Source: DATEPR01 sp036502345 (GTDB lineage Bacteria > Actinomycetota > Actinomycetes > Mycobacteriales > Pseudonocardiaceae). From it: a DNA stretch of 16,801 nucleotides. Shown here one piece after another: positions 6,880 to 13,474 of this stretch; the first letter of the stretch is position 1, and the number at the start of each line of letters is the position of its first letter. Below the pieces are notes generated by a model. It saw only the letters and a list, made by a program, of their open reading frames with translations, was not told the DNA's origin and searched no databases. The DNA lies in the NCBI GenBank assembly GCA_036502345.1, contig DASXYT010000206.1:1-16801 (forward strand). The letters run 5' to 3'. The position numbers and the translations under genes were made by a program.

Positions 6880-7935
6880 CTATCGGCCCGCGACCTCGGC
6901 GAGTTTGGCCCTCGCCTCCCGCATCTGGGCCTCCACTTGCCGCACCTCATCCTGAATCACCGAGATCTGGTTCTCCAGGATCAACGGGACCCCGATGCCG
7001 CCGTAGCGGGCCTTGTCGATCTCCAGTCGATTCAACGACCCATAGTGAATGTTGAGTTGGGCGCTCAGCCCCTCCACCCTGGTCCGCAGCGCCTTCAACT
7101 CGACCTGACGGTCGTCCCACACCTCGTCCTTGATCAGTTCGACGGCGTTTCTGCTGGCACCGAGCGCATTGCTCTCGTCCTGGATCCGCTCCACGTCACC
7201 GAGGTTCTCCGGCTGCTCGGCCAAGACGTCGTTGGCCGTCGCCAGGTTGGCCAGTACCTCCTGCACAGCCGCACTGAGCTCTGGGCGACCAGCCGCCACC
7301 AGCGCCTCGTCGAGCGCCTGCGCCGCGTGGAACAGGCGCCTCGTCTGACCGGCTGAGGCAGCCAGCGACGTCGCACGCTGGTAGTAGACGGCGAGATCGT
7401 CCGCTTTCATCGGCCACTGGGTCCGCAGATGCACGCTGGCCTCGGTTATCCCGGTGTCACTGGACAGATGGGCCGCGATCGTCTCCACCATGGCATTGGC
7501 CGCCCGGTGGAACGGGAACCCGCCGGTACCGGTACCCAACGCGGGAAAGCCGACAGTTCGGACACCTAATGTGTCAGCAAGCTCAAGCGCCCGGCGCGTC
7601 ACTTCCTCGATGACGGTCTCATCCGGATAGTTCGCACTATTCAGATCAATTGTGGTGGCATGAAAAATGTACTTCGCGGGCAGCTCACCCGCGGTGGTGA
7701 CAACTACCTCACCATGCTTGAGCGGTAGGAGTTTTCTCGCATGCTTCGCGATCGCACCGCCACCAGCGCGCGACAACGCCCTGGACACCCCGCCGCCCAT
7801 GGTGAGGTAGTTGTCGTCCGAGCTGACCAGGGCCTCCGCTGTCGACTCGGTCAGATCGCCGTAACCAACATGAAAGCTTGCCTTGCCGAGGCGGTAGGAA
7901 CTCCACAACGCACCGCGGCTCTGGTCAGGATTCAT
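6880..7935 (-). CDS. Macro-domain protein with coiled-coil C-terminal adaptor module
   Basis: The 351-aa protein begins with a macro domain (about 14-175), a fold that binds or hydrolyses ADP-ribose derivatives. Visible are the GYGDLTE strand-loop (24-30), the glycine loop MGGGVSRAL (46-54) and the phosphate-binding loop FPALGTGTGGFPF (130-142). Residues 180-300 are helical and coiled-coil-like. The last part (303-343) has LEIDKARYGG (304-313), a Pro and a long amphipathic helix; the same motif ends the upstream protease. The ATG at 7935 overlaps the protease stop by 11 bp, so translation is probably coupled. It is the last gene of the trio; the role as effector or sensor of ADP-ribose is inference. 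Base composition dips near 7621-7680 (27 of 60 G/C). Confidence 0.9.
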   Translation of the reverse strand: MNPDQSRGALWSSYRLGKASFHVGYGDLTESTAEALVSSDDNYLTMGGGVSRALSRAGGGAIAKHARKLLPLKHGEVVVTTAGELPAKYIFHATTIDLNSANYPDETVIEEVTRRALELADTLGVRTVGFPALGTGTGGFPFHRAANAMVETIAAHLSSDTGITEASVHLRTQWPMKADDLAVYYQRATSLAASAGQTRRLFHAAQALDEALVAAGRPELSAAVQEVLANLATANDVLAEQPENLGDVERIQDESNALGASRNAVELIKDEVWDDRQVELKALRTRVEGLSAQLNIHYGSLNRLEIDKARYGGIGVPLILENQISVIQDEVRQVEAQMREARAKLAEVAGR

Positions 7936-8749
7936 TGTCGTGTCCCGTGCCGAGTTGGCGATGTATCTCCGCGATCTTCGCGCGCAGGTCGGTGAGTTGG
8001 CCCAGCACGTGCACCGGAGGGAATCCGCCGTACTGCGCTTCCTGCATCTCGAGAGCCATTACGTTGCGCCGATGGATCTCCAGCAGCGCGCGCAGATGTT
8101 CCTTGGCGGCCGATCGGCCGCCGACAGCCGGAGAAAGCCAGGGCCAGACCGACACCAGGACTTCGCTGGGTATCGCATAGCCGGTCCTGGGGTCTGTGCC
8201 GTCGGCGCGGGCACGGTCTTTGGCGGCCACGATACCGACCACGGTTTCCGAATCGACATCCCACACCGGAGAGCCGGAGAAGCCTGCTTCGAGGGAGTAG
8301 CCGAGCGCCGATTCCGCCTGCAACTGGAGGAAGTCCCTGCCTGCGGGGCCGACAACGACGCCCGTGGCCAGGACGCCGTCGCGTTCGTGGCCACGCGGAT
8401 AGCCGTGGACGCGGAACCGGTGGCTCGACACACCGGAGTAGGTGGTGCCGAAGCAGGCGGCACGGGCATCCGTCGGGACAGCATCCGCGTCGATCGACAA
8501 CATCGCCATGTCGCCGGTCGGTTGCCAGCCGCCTGCCGCGACGGCTGCCTCGATCAGGTGGGCCTGCTCGGCGTACTGGAAATCGATGTACACGGAGGTG
8601 GTCGGCTGGGTGAGCGAATCCGCGACGACATGCGCGCAGGTGAGCACGTGACCGCCACCGCAGTGGACACCGGCCCCGACCGGCAGTCCTTCCGCCGACC
8701 GCCTGATCCGTACCAGCCACCTGGGGAGCGCATCGACGGGCGACGTCAT
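7925..8749 (-). CDS. Cytoplasmic trypsin-like serine protease with C-terminal adaptor module
   Basis: The 274-aa protein has a chymotrypsin-fold protease domain (about 8-205) with a complete catalytic triad: His40 in TCAH, Asp80 in GDMAML and Ser158 in GFSGSP. It has no signal peptide or TM segment, so it should act inside the cell, unlike secreted trypsins. The C-terminal region (about 215-266) is helical and includes LEMQEAQYGG (233-242) followed by a Pro-containing turn and an amphipathic helix, closely matching the end of the macro-domain protein. The ATG at 8749 overlaps the stop of the upstream Trypco1 gene as ATGA. In known conflict systems such proteases are processed or recruited effectors; the target here is unknown. 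Confidence 0.92.
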   Translation of the reverse strand: MTSPVDALPRWLVRIRRSAEGLPVGAGVHCGGGHVLTCAHVVADSLTQPTTSVYIDFQYAEQAHLIEAAVAAGGWQPTGDMAMLSIDADAVPTDARAACFGTTYSGVSSHRFRVHGYPRGHERDGVLATGVVVGPAGRDFLQLQAESALGYSLEAGFSGSPVWDVDSETVVGIVAAKDRARADGTDPRTGYAIPSEVLVSVWPWLSPAVGGRSAAKEHLRALLEIHRRNVMALEMQEAQYGGFPPVHVLGQLTDLRAKIAEIHRQLGTGHDNES

Positions 8750-9078
8750 GCACGCTCCGTGACGTCGTCGGCGGACCGTTGCCAGCTCAGCTTCACGTTG
8801 AAATGGCCCTCGACTGCGGTTTTCGCCACGACGACACCGGCTTCTGCGGTGAGCTTGATGCCGAACTCGATCTCGTGCTGGTCCGGCGCCAGCTCCCGAA
8901 GGGTCTTGATGATGGCGTTGATCGCGGGTCGCAGCGCGGCAAGCGAGTCGTCAAGGCGTTGGCCCGCCTCGACGATCCCCCGATCGTCCCGAGCGATGCG
9001 TTCGATGCCGAGCCCCTGATCATCCACCTCGGCGAGTACCGGCCCGTCGGCCGTCTCGAATCGGACGATGTCACTCAT
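8746..9078 (-). CDS. Trypco1-like (CU044_2847 family) trypsin-co-occurring protein
   Basis: This 110-aa protein matches the trypsin-co-occurring domain 1 layout as I recall it: an N-terminal beta segment (IVRFETADGPVLAEV), a central helix (about 41-63, LDDSLAALRPAINAIIKTLRE), then the diagnostic block EIEFGIKLTAEAGVVVAKT and a final KLSW strand. Family members are found beside genes for cytoplasmic trypsin-like proteases, exactly as here: the stop overlaps the protease ATG (ATGA). The ATG at 9078 follows a GGGGGGAG stretch. The role is probably to bind or control the protease, but I know of no biochemical proof. The methyltransferase gene ends 30 bp upstream on the same strand. Confidence 0.88.
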   Translation of the reverse strand: MSDIVRFETADGPVLAEVDDQGLGIERIARDDRGIVEAGQRLDDSLAALRPAINAIIKTLRELAPDQHEIEFGIKLTAEAGVVVAKTAVEGHFNVKLSWQRSADDVTERA

Positions 9079-9108
9079 CGTCTTGTCTCCCCCCAGAAAT
9101 CGCGAGTC

Positions 9109-9909
9109 TCAGGTGTCCGTGACCCGGACGATGACCTGCTCGTGGTCGAGGGTGTAGCCCTCGTAGTCGAAGGTGATGCCCGCCTTGGCCGCGTACTCGG
9201 TCCAGGCGCGGTGTTCGCCCTCCTCCCAGCCCTGGTAGTTGAGGTACTCGTCGAACACGACGACCGAACCCGGCCGCAGCCGGGGGCCGACCAGATCGAG
9301 CACGGTCACCGTGGACGAATACAGGTCGCAGTCCACGTGCAGGAAGTCGACCTGGCCGGGGTGGTCGGTCAGGAAGCCTGGCAACACGTCGGCGAACAGG
9401 CCGACGACGAGTTCACTGCCCGGTACGTCCGGCAGGTTGTCCACACCGAACATGCCCTCCGGGAAGCCCGGCCGCCAGGCCGCGGGCAGGCCCTGGAAGG
9501 AGTCGAAGCCGTAGACGTCACCGCCCCTCGCGTCGGCGATGATGGCCAGGGTGGTGCCGGTGAACACGCCGAACTCCAGTGCGAGGCCACCGGCCGGGGC
9601 CAGGGTGAGCGCGTGCTTCAACGTGGCGTGCGGGGAGTCGAACTGGCGGGCCGACACCATGTGCCGGCCGACGAACCGCGCGCTGCTCAGCACGGCCTCC
9701 AGTTCGCTCGCGAAGAACAGGTCACGCCGGGCGCGGTGTTCCACGTCCCTCACCGACTCGATCATCCGGTTGGTCTCACCGGACAGCTGGTGCCGCAGCT
9801 CGGCCATCTCACGGCGAAGTTCGGCCAGCTCGTCGCGCTGTGGTGTCGTCGCCTCGGTGACGACACGTAACGCCTTGTCCCGCAGTGCGCGGCGGACGCG
9901 GTCGAACAC
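9109..9909 (-). CDS. Class I SAM-dependent methyltransferase with N-terminal coiled coil
   Basis: The protein is 266 aa, starting at GTG 9909 with GGAGG 8 bases upstream. Residues about 25-60 form a heptad-like coiled coil (ELAELRREMAELRHQL). The Rossmann domain follows, with the SAM loop LEFGVFTGTT, the acidic YGFDSFQGLP turn after strand 2, HVDCDLYSST, and VVFDEYLNYQGWEEGEHRAW near the C-terminal third. This layout resembles the Methyltransf_24/TylF-like group, which often methylates sugars or small metabolites; the substrate is unknown. The Trypco1 gene starts 30 bp after its stop, so co-transcription with the trio is likely, although functional linkage is not shown. Confidence 0.88.
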   Translation of the reverse strand: MFDRVRRALRDKALRVVTEATTPQRDELAELRREMAELRHQLSGETNRMIESVRDVEHRARRDLFFASELEAVLSSARFVGRHMVSARQFDSPHATLKHALTLAPAGGLALEFGVFTGTTLAIIADARGGDVYGFDSFQGLPAAWRPGFPEGMFGVDNLPDVPGSELVVGLFADVLPGFLTDHPGQVDFLHVDCDLYSSTVTVLDLVGPRLRPGSVVVFDEYLNYQGWEEGEHRAWTEYAAKAGITFDYEGYTLDHEQVIVRVTDT

Positions 9910-9972
9910 AGCTGTTCCCTCCTCTACCGGTCGGGATCTACAAGTTTGGGGCGACACCCTACCCCTCGCGGA

Positions 9973-10974
9973 TCAGCCCGGCGCCAGGGTGGCCCGCATC
10001 AGGGTCACGTTGTACGGGCCCCACCGGGACATCGTGAAATAGACGTCCGGCCCGTCGAGCGCCCACGGGTGCAGGTAGCCGCCGTAGAGCCCCGGATGGT
10101 TCGTCCCGGACACCAGCGGCAGCGGCGCGCTCCACGGGCCGGTCAGCTCCGGCGCGTGCCGCAGCACGATCGCGGCGCGGCCCTCGTCCAGGTGGATCGC
10201 CAGCCAGGCACGACAGAACACGTTGTACTGCACGGAGAGTTCACCGACCGGGCCCGCGAACACCGGCCTGGCCGCGTACGGATCACCTGCCTTCCAGACT
10301 TTCCCGGACCAGTACTCATAAGAGTCCACATCAGACACATGATGCGGGTCGACTCTGGCCAGGGACGCCGATCCGAACCGGCCGTGCGGGGTACCGACGA
10401 GGTAGACGTGCTCGCTCTGCCGTACGAACGCGCCCATCTGGAACGGGTGGTCCTTACGTCGGTTCCGGTTGGGCCACCGGGCCGACGGCGGCTTCTGCCA
10501 ACTCCTGCCGTGGTCGTGCGACACGGCGATGCCGCCGTAGTTGGTGCGCCAATGGCCGGGTCTGCCCCACTGCCGCACGGACATGTAGTGCAGGTAGTCG
10601 GTGCCGTCCACCGAGATACCGGAGGTCGGGATGACCGTTGCCTCGTGGTCGATGTCCCGGTCCCGGCCGAGGATCTCGGCCGCCGTGCCGTCCGGCCTGC
10701 TCACCACGGCGTCCAGGGCCAGCCCGCGGGTCAGGTCGACGCTGGTCGACACGGCGAGGGCGTTGCACCGCCAGTCGGCCTCGTCCGGCCCGGCGCCGGG
10801 ACTCGACCAGCCGACGCCGTAGCTGTCGCCGAACACCACCAGGATCTCGCCCTGTCCGTTGTCCCACAGGATGCCCAGATCCGTGCCGTACACGCCGAAC
10901 CGGCTGCCGGTGCGGTTGGCCGAGCCCTCACCGGTGACGGCGGCCACCTCGTTGACCTGCACGATTCGCACCAC
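9973..10974 (-). CDS. DUF4185 domain-containing protein
   Basis: The 333-aa protein has the DUF4185 features: FGVYGTDLGILWDNG and VVFGDSYGVGW near the N-terminus, repeated propeller-like strand segments such as ISVDGTDYLHYMSVRQWG and GIAVSHDHGRSW, and the typical YWSGKVWKAGD, then GELSVQYN and WAPYN-like ending (MSRWGPYNVTLM). The fold resembles five-bladed glycosidase-type propellers. Many homologues are secreted, yet no signal peptide is visible here. The start is GTG 10974 (a second GTG follows directly), preceded by GGAGGAGG. The gene is divergent from the PPOX gene and lies 63 bp upstream of the methyltransferase gene. The activity of the family is unknown to me. Confidence 0.88.
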   Translation of the reverse strand: MVRIVQVNEVAAVTGEGSANRTGSRFGVYGTDLGILWDNGQGEILVVFGDSYGVGWSSPGAGPDEADWRCNALAVSTSVDLTRGLALDAVVSRPDGTAAEILGRDRDIDHEATVIPTSGISVDGTDYLHYMSVRQWGRPGHWRTNYGGIAVSHDHGRSWQKPPSARWPNRNRRKDHPFQMGAFVRQSEHVYLVGTPHGRFGSASLARVDPHHVSDVDSYEYWSGKVWKAGDPYAARPVFAGPVGELSVQYNVFCRAWLAIHLDEGRAAIVLRHAPELTGPWSAPLPLVSGTNHPGLYGGYLHPWALDGPDVYFTMSRWGPYNVTLMRATLAPG

Positions 10975-11018
10975 GGCACCTCCTCCACCTGGCGGATGCC
11001 CCAGTCTGCCAGCCGCTG

Positions 11019-11024
11019 TAGCTT
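11019..11024 (+). promoter_or_regulatory. -10 element of a probable leaderless promoter
   Basis: TAGCTT is followed by 6 bases and the ATG at 11031, with no Shine-Dalgarno between. This fits a leaderless transcript, as proposed for the MDMPI gene. Confidence 0.45.
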
Positions 11025-11030
11025 GAGATC

Positions 11031-11420
11031 ATGTCGATGATCCCCGATGACCTGCTCTACCTGCTGGAACGCCCGCTGTACGGGCATCTCGCGACCATCC
11101 GGCCGGATGACACGGCTCAGGTCAACCCGATGTGGTTCGCCTGGGACGGCGAGTTCCTGAAGTTCACCAACACGTCGGTTCGGCAGAAGTACCGCAACAT
11201 CAAGCGCAATCCCTCCGTCGCCATGTCGGTCACCGACCCGGACGCGCCCTACCGGTACCTGGAGGTGCGGGGCATCGTCGAGCGGATCGAGCCGGACCCG
11301 ACGGGCAGCTTCTTCGTCGAACTGGCCGCCCGCTACGGCAACGAGGACCCGCAGCCGCCCGGCGACGCGGAGCGCCGGGTCATCTACTACGTGCGGCCCA
11401 CCGCGATCAGCAGCCAGTAG
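11031..11420 (+). CDS. PPOX class F420-dependent oxidoreductase
   Basis: This 129-aa protein has the split-barrel FMN/F420-binding fold: LLERPLYGHLATIRPDD (about 9-25), then VNPMWFAWDGEFLKFTN, RQKYRNIKRNPSVAMSVTDP and YRYLEVRGIVE. The length and motif order match the small PPOX/F420 proteins abundant in actinomycetes, which reduce small molecules using the deazaflavin F420. The K/R-rich segment (about 51-59) probably contacts the cofactor. The substrate is unknown. ATG 11031 fits a leaderless transcript; ATG 11037 is also possible. The stop lies 3 bp from the convergent VIT gene. Confidence 0.92.
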   Translation: MSMIPDDLLYLLERPLYGHLATIRPDDTAQVNPMWFAWDGEFLKFTNTSVRQKYRNIKRNPSVAMSVTDPDAPYRYLEVRGIVERIEPDPTGSFFVELAARYGNEDPQPPGDAERRVIYYVRPTAISSQ

Positions 11421-11423
11421 GCG

Positions 11424-12149
11424 TCAGCCGGCACTCGTGCCGATCAGCTGGCCGATGCCGAACGTGACCACGACGGCGAGAGCGCCCAGCAGCAGTTGCC
11501 GCACACCCGATCTGACCAGCGGCCGACCGGTCAGGCGCCCGACCACCATGCCGCCGGCCAACAGCGCGACACCGCTGAGCACCAGTGACGGCACGAGGCT
11601 GTCGACGCCGGCCAGGTACGGGATCAGCGGCAGCAGCGCGCCGAGCGAGAAGGCGACGAACGAACTGCCGCCGGCCAGCCACGGCGACGGCAGTTCGTTC
11701 GGGTCGACGCCCAGTTCGTCGCGGGTGTGGATGCGCAACGCCTGTTCCGGGTCCTTCGCGATCGCCTCGGCCATCCGCTGGGCCGTGTCGGCGTCGGCGC
11801 CGTAGGACTGGAAGCGGGCCACCAGTTCGTCGTGCTCCTGCTGGGGAAACCGTGCCTGCATGTCGGCTTCCAGGGCCACCTCGGCGGCCACCAGTTCGTT
11901 CTGGTTGGTCACCGACACGTACTCACCGGCGCCCATCGAGAAGGCTCCGGCGACCAGGCCGGCCAGCCCGGTCAGCAGGATGGTGTGCGGCGCCACTCCC
12001 CCGCCGCCGACGCCCGCGATCAGCGCCGAGTTGGTGACCAGGCCGTCGACCGCGCCGAACACGGTCGGCCGCAGCCAGCCACCGGACACGTCCCGGTGCC
12101 GGTGTTCCCAGCCGGTGGGCACCTTGTTCTGCCTGTCGTCGCTCACCAC
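11424..12149 (-). CDS. VIT1/CCC1-type metal (iron/manganese) transporter family protein
   Basis: The protein is about 241 aa. It opens with LRPTVFGAVDGLVTNSALIAGV, the classic first helix of VIT1/CCC1 transporters, followed by a second TM (about 56-75) and the conserved GAGEYVSVTNQNE. An acidic cytoplasmic helical segment (about 85-150) corresponds to the metal-binding domain of VIT1. Three more TM segments (about 157-180, 185-205, 217-238) complete the five-helix unit. Homologues export Fe2+ or Mn2+ from the cytosol or into compartments. GTG 12149 is followed directly by a GTG at 12146; AACAAT ends 6 bases before the second one, so a leaderless start there is possible. The upstream membrane-protein gene ends 21 bp away. 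Confidence 0.92.
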   Translation of the reverse strand: MVSDDRQNKVPTGWEHRHRDVSGGWLRPTVFGAVDGLVTNSALIAGVGGGGVAPHTILLTGLAGLVAGAFSMGAGEYVSVTNQNELVAAEVALEADMQARFPQQEHDELVARFQSYGADADTAQRMAEAIAKDPEQALRIHTRDELGVDPNELPSPWLAGGSSFVAFSLGALLPLIPYLAGVDSLVPSLVLSGVALLAGGMVVGRLTGRPLVRSGVRQLLLGALAVVVTFGIGQLIGTSAG

Positions 12150-12170
12150 CGCATTGTTCCCAATCCTCGA

Positions 12171-12671
12171 TCAGGTGACAGGCACCCGGGTCAGGAACAG
12201 CCACGCGTTGAGCACGCCGCCGATCAACGACAACACGGCCGACGGCACCAGCCAGTACAGCCCGCCGCCGTGCCCGACCAGCACGGTGACACCGGTGAGC
12301 TCGACGAACACCAGGGTGACGATGTTGGGGCTGGCGCGGTCCAGCACGTTGGCCAGCCGGGACTCCGGCACGTCGGGACCGGTGCCCTTGGCCCTGCCCG
12401 TGACGACCAGGACCAGCCCGGCCACCAGGCCCAGCACGATCAGTTCGACGCCCAACGTCCACCTCGGCTGCGCAGGCACCACCAGCACGATCGACGTCAG
12501 CAGCGGGACCACGAACAGCACGAGGGTCTGGCCTGCGGTGGCCCGCAGTGCCGGGTGGCGCACGATCCGCGCCACGTTGAGCGACACCGCCACGAACAAC
12601 AGGCCGGTCAGCGCGGCGCTGGCACCGCCGACGACCACGCCGAAATTGGTCCAGTCACTGGTCAGGGCCAT
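12171..12671 (-). CDS. Multi-pass membrane protein of unknown function
   Basis: The protein is 166 aa from ATG 12671, preceded by GGAGG. Five hydrophobic segments are visible: about 10-33 (FGVVVGGASAALTGLLFVAV), 46-64, 71-89, 113-130 and 134-157. I do not recognise a characterised family; proteins of this shape are widespread in actinomycetes. It lies 36 bp downstream of the tetR gene and 21 bp upstream of the VIT transporter gene on the same strand, so it may be co-transcribed with either. Confidence 0.75.
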   Translation of the reverse strand: MALTSDWTNFGVVVGGASAALTGLLFVAVSLNVARIVRHPALRATAGQTLVLFVVPLLTSIVLVVPAQPRWTLGVELIVLGLVAGLVLVVTGRAKGTGPDVPESRLANVLDRASPNIVTLVFVELTGVTVLVGHGGGLYWLVPSAVLSLIGGVLNAWLFLTRVPVT

Positions 12672-12707
12672 GTGCGGTGATCCTCCGTGCGGCCGGGAGC
12701 ACACACG

Positions 12708-13376
12708 CTACCGGGCCATCAGGCCCGCGATCAGTACCTCCAGCACCTCACGCAGGGCAGCGGTGAAGTCCAGGCGCATGGCGGCGAGTTCGGGTTCCGC
12801 CTCGTAGGCGGCCAGCATCGCCGCACCGGGCCGGGAGTGGCTCCAGATGGCGCCGGTCACCAGCATCGTGGCCGCGGCGAGCCGGCCCGCGTTCTCCTTG
12901 CCGAGTTCGGGCAGCCGCTCCAGGACCAGCCGGGACAGCTCGGCGTGGCTGACGACGGCGGCGCGTTTGTACTGCGCCGCGATCGCAGGCGAGATGTTGT
13001 GCTCCAGCACCGCGGCCTGCGCGCTGGCCAGGTCGCACAGCACAGGGCGGTCGGCCAGCGACGTGGCCAGCGCGGCGGCCAGTTGGTCGCCGCGCGTTCG
13101 CGGCGGCTCGGCCGGGTCGACGGCGGCGGGCAGTGCGCAGGCCAGGTACTCCAGCCACTCCCGCAGCCTCGCGTCCAGCAGTTCGAGCAGGACGGCCTCG
13201 CGGGACTCGAAGTAGCGCAGCACGTTCGACTTGGCCAGGCCGACGCGCCTGCTCAGCTCGTTCAGGGTGACCTGCGCGACCGACATCTCGCTGAGCATCG
13301 CCGCGGCGGTGTCCAGGATCATCCGCCTGCGCTCGGTGCGCTGCTCCTCGCTGCGCGCCCGCTTGAACGTCGTCAT
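12708..13376 (-). CDS. TetR family transcriptional regulator
   Basis: The protein is 222 aa from ATG 13376; a GTG at 13382 is in frame and adds two residues. The N-terminal helix-turn-helix (about 15-62) includes MILDTAAAMLSEMSVAQVTL and LSRRVGLAKSNVLRYFESRE, the recognition helix of TetR proteins. The rest is the helical ligand-binding and dimerisation domain. It is divergent from a short-chain dehydrogenase gene with three dyad operator copies between them, so autorepression and repression of the SDR gene are likely. TAGACT (13388-13383) ends 6 bases before the ATG, which suggests a leaderless transcript. The ligand is unknown. Confidence 0.93.
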   Translation of the reverse strand: MTTFKRARSEEQRTERRRMILDTAAAMLSEMSVAQVTLNELSRRVGLAKSNVLRYFESREAVLLELLDARLREWLEYLACALPAAVDPAEPPRTRGDQLAAALATSLADRPVLCDLASAQAAVLEHNISPAIAAQYKRAAVVSHAELSRLVLERLPELGKENAGRLAAATMLVTGAIWSHSRPGAAMLAAYEAEPELAAMRLDFTAALREVLEVLIAGLMAR

Positions 13377-13388
13377 GGTCACAGTCTA

Positions 13389-13458
13389 CAGACCATCGGT
13401 CTCTTGTGAGCAGACCATCGGTCTGTTAGCGTTGGAGTCATAACAGACCGACAGTCTC
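13389..13458. promoter_or_regulatory. Three TetR operator boxes in the tetR/SDR divergent region
   Basis: Box 1 (13389-13403) and box 2 (13411-13425) each read CAGACC-ATC-GGTCT, dyads with a 3-base centre. Box 3 (13444-13458) is CAGACC-GAC-AGTCTC, a degenerate copy. The start points are 22 and 33 bp apart, whole numbers of about 11-bp turns, so all boxes face the same side of the helix. Box 1 abuts the tetR -10, box 2 lies in the spacer of the SDR promoter, and box 3 lies just upstream of the SDR Shine-Dalgarno. Confidence 0.75.
13404..13432 (+). promoter_or_regulatory. Promoter of the SDR gene
   Basis: TTGTGA (13404-13409) and TAGCGT (13427-13432) are separated by 17 bp. Operator box 2 occupies most of the spacer, so a bound regulator would block RNA polymerase directly. 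The Shine-Dalgarno GGAGGAG is at 13462-13468. Confidence 0.55.
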
Positions 13459-13474
13459 TACGGAGGAGTGGACC

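Noticed and set aside
7940..9019. Plus-strand open frame of 359 codons across the protease and Trypco1 genes
   Set aside because: It is opposite the well-supported protease (complete catalytic triad) and Trypco1 genes, has no Shine-Dalgarno and no recognisable domain.
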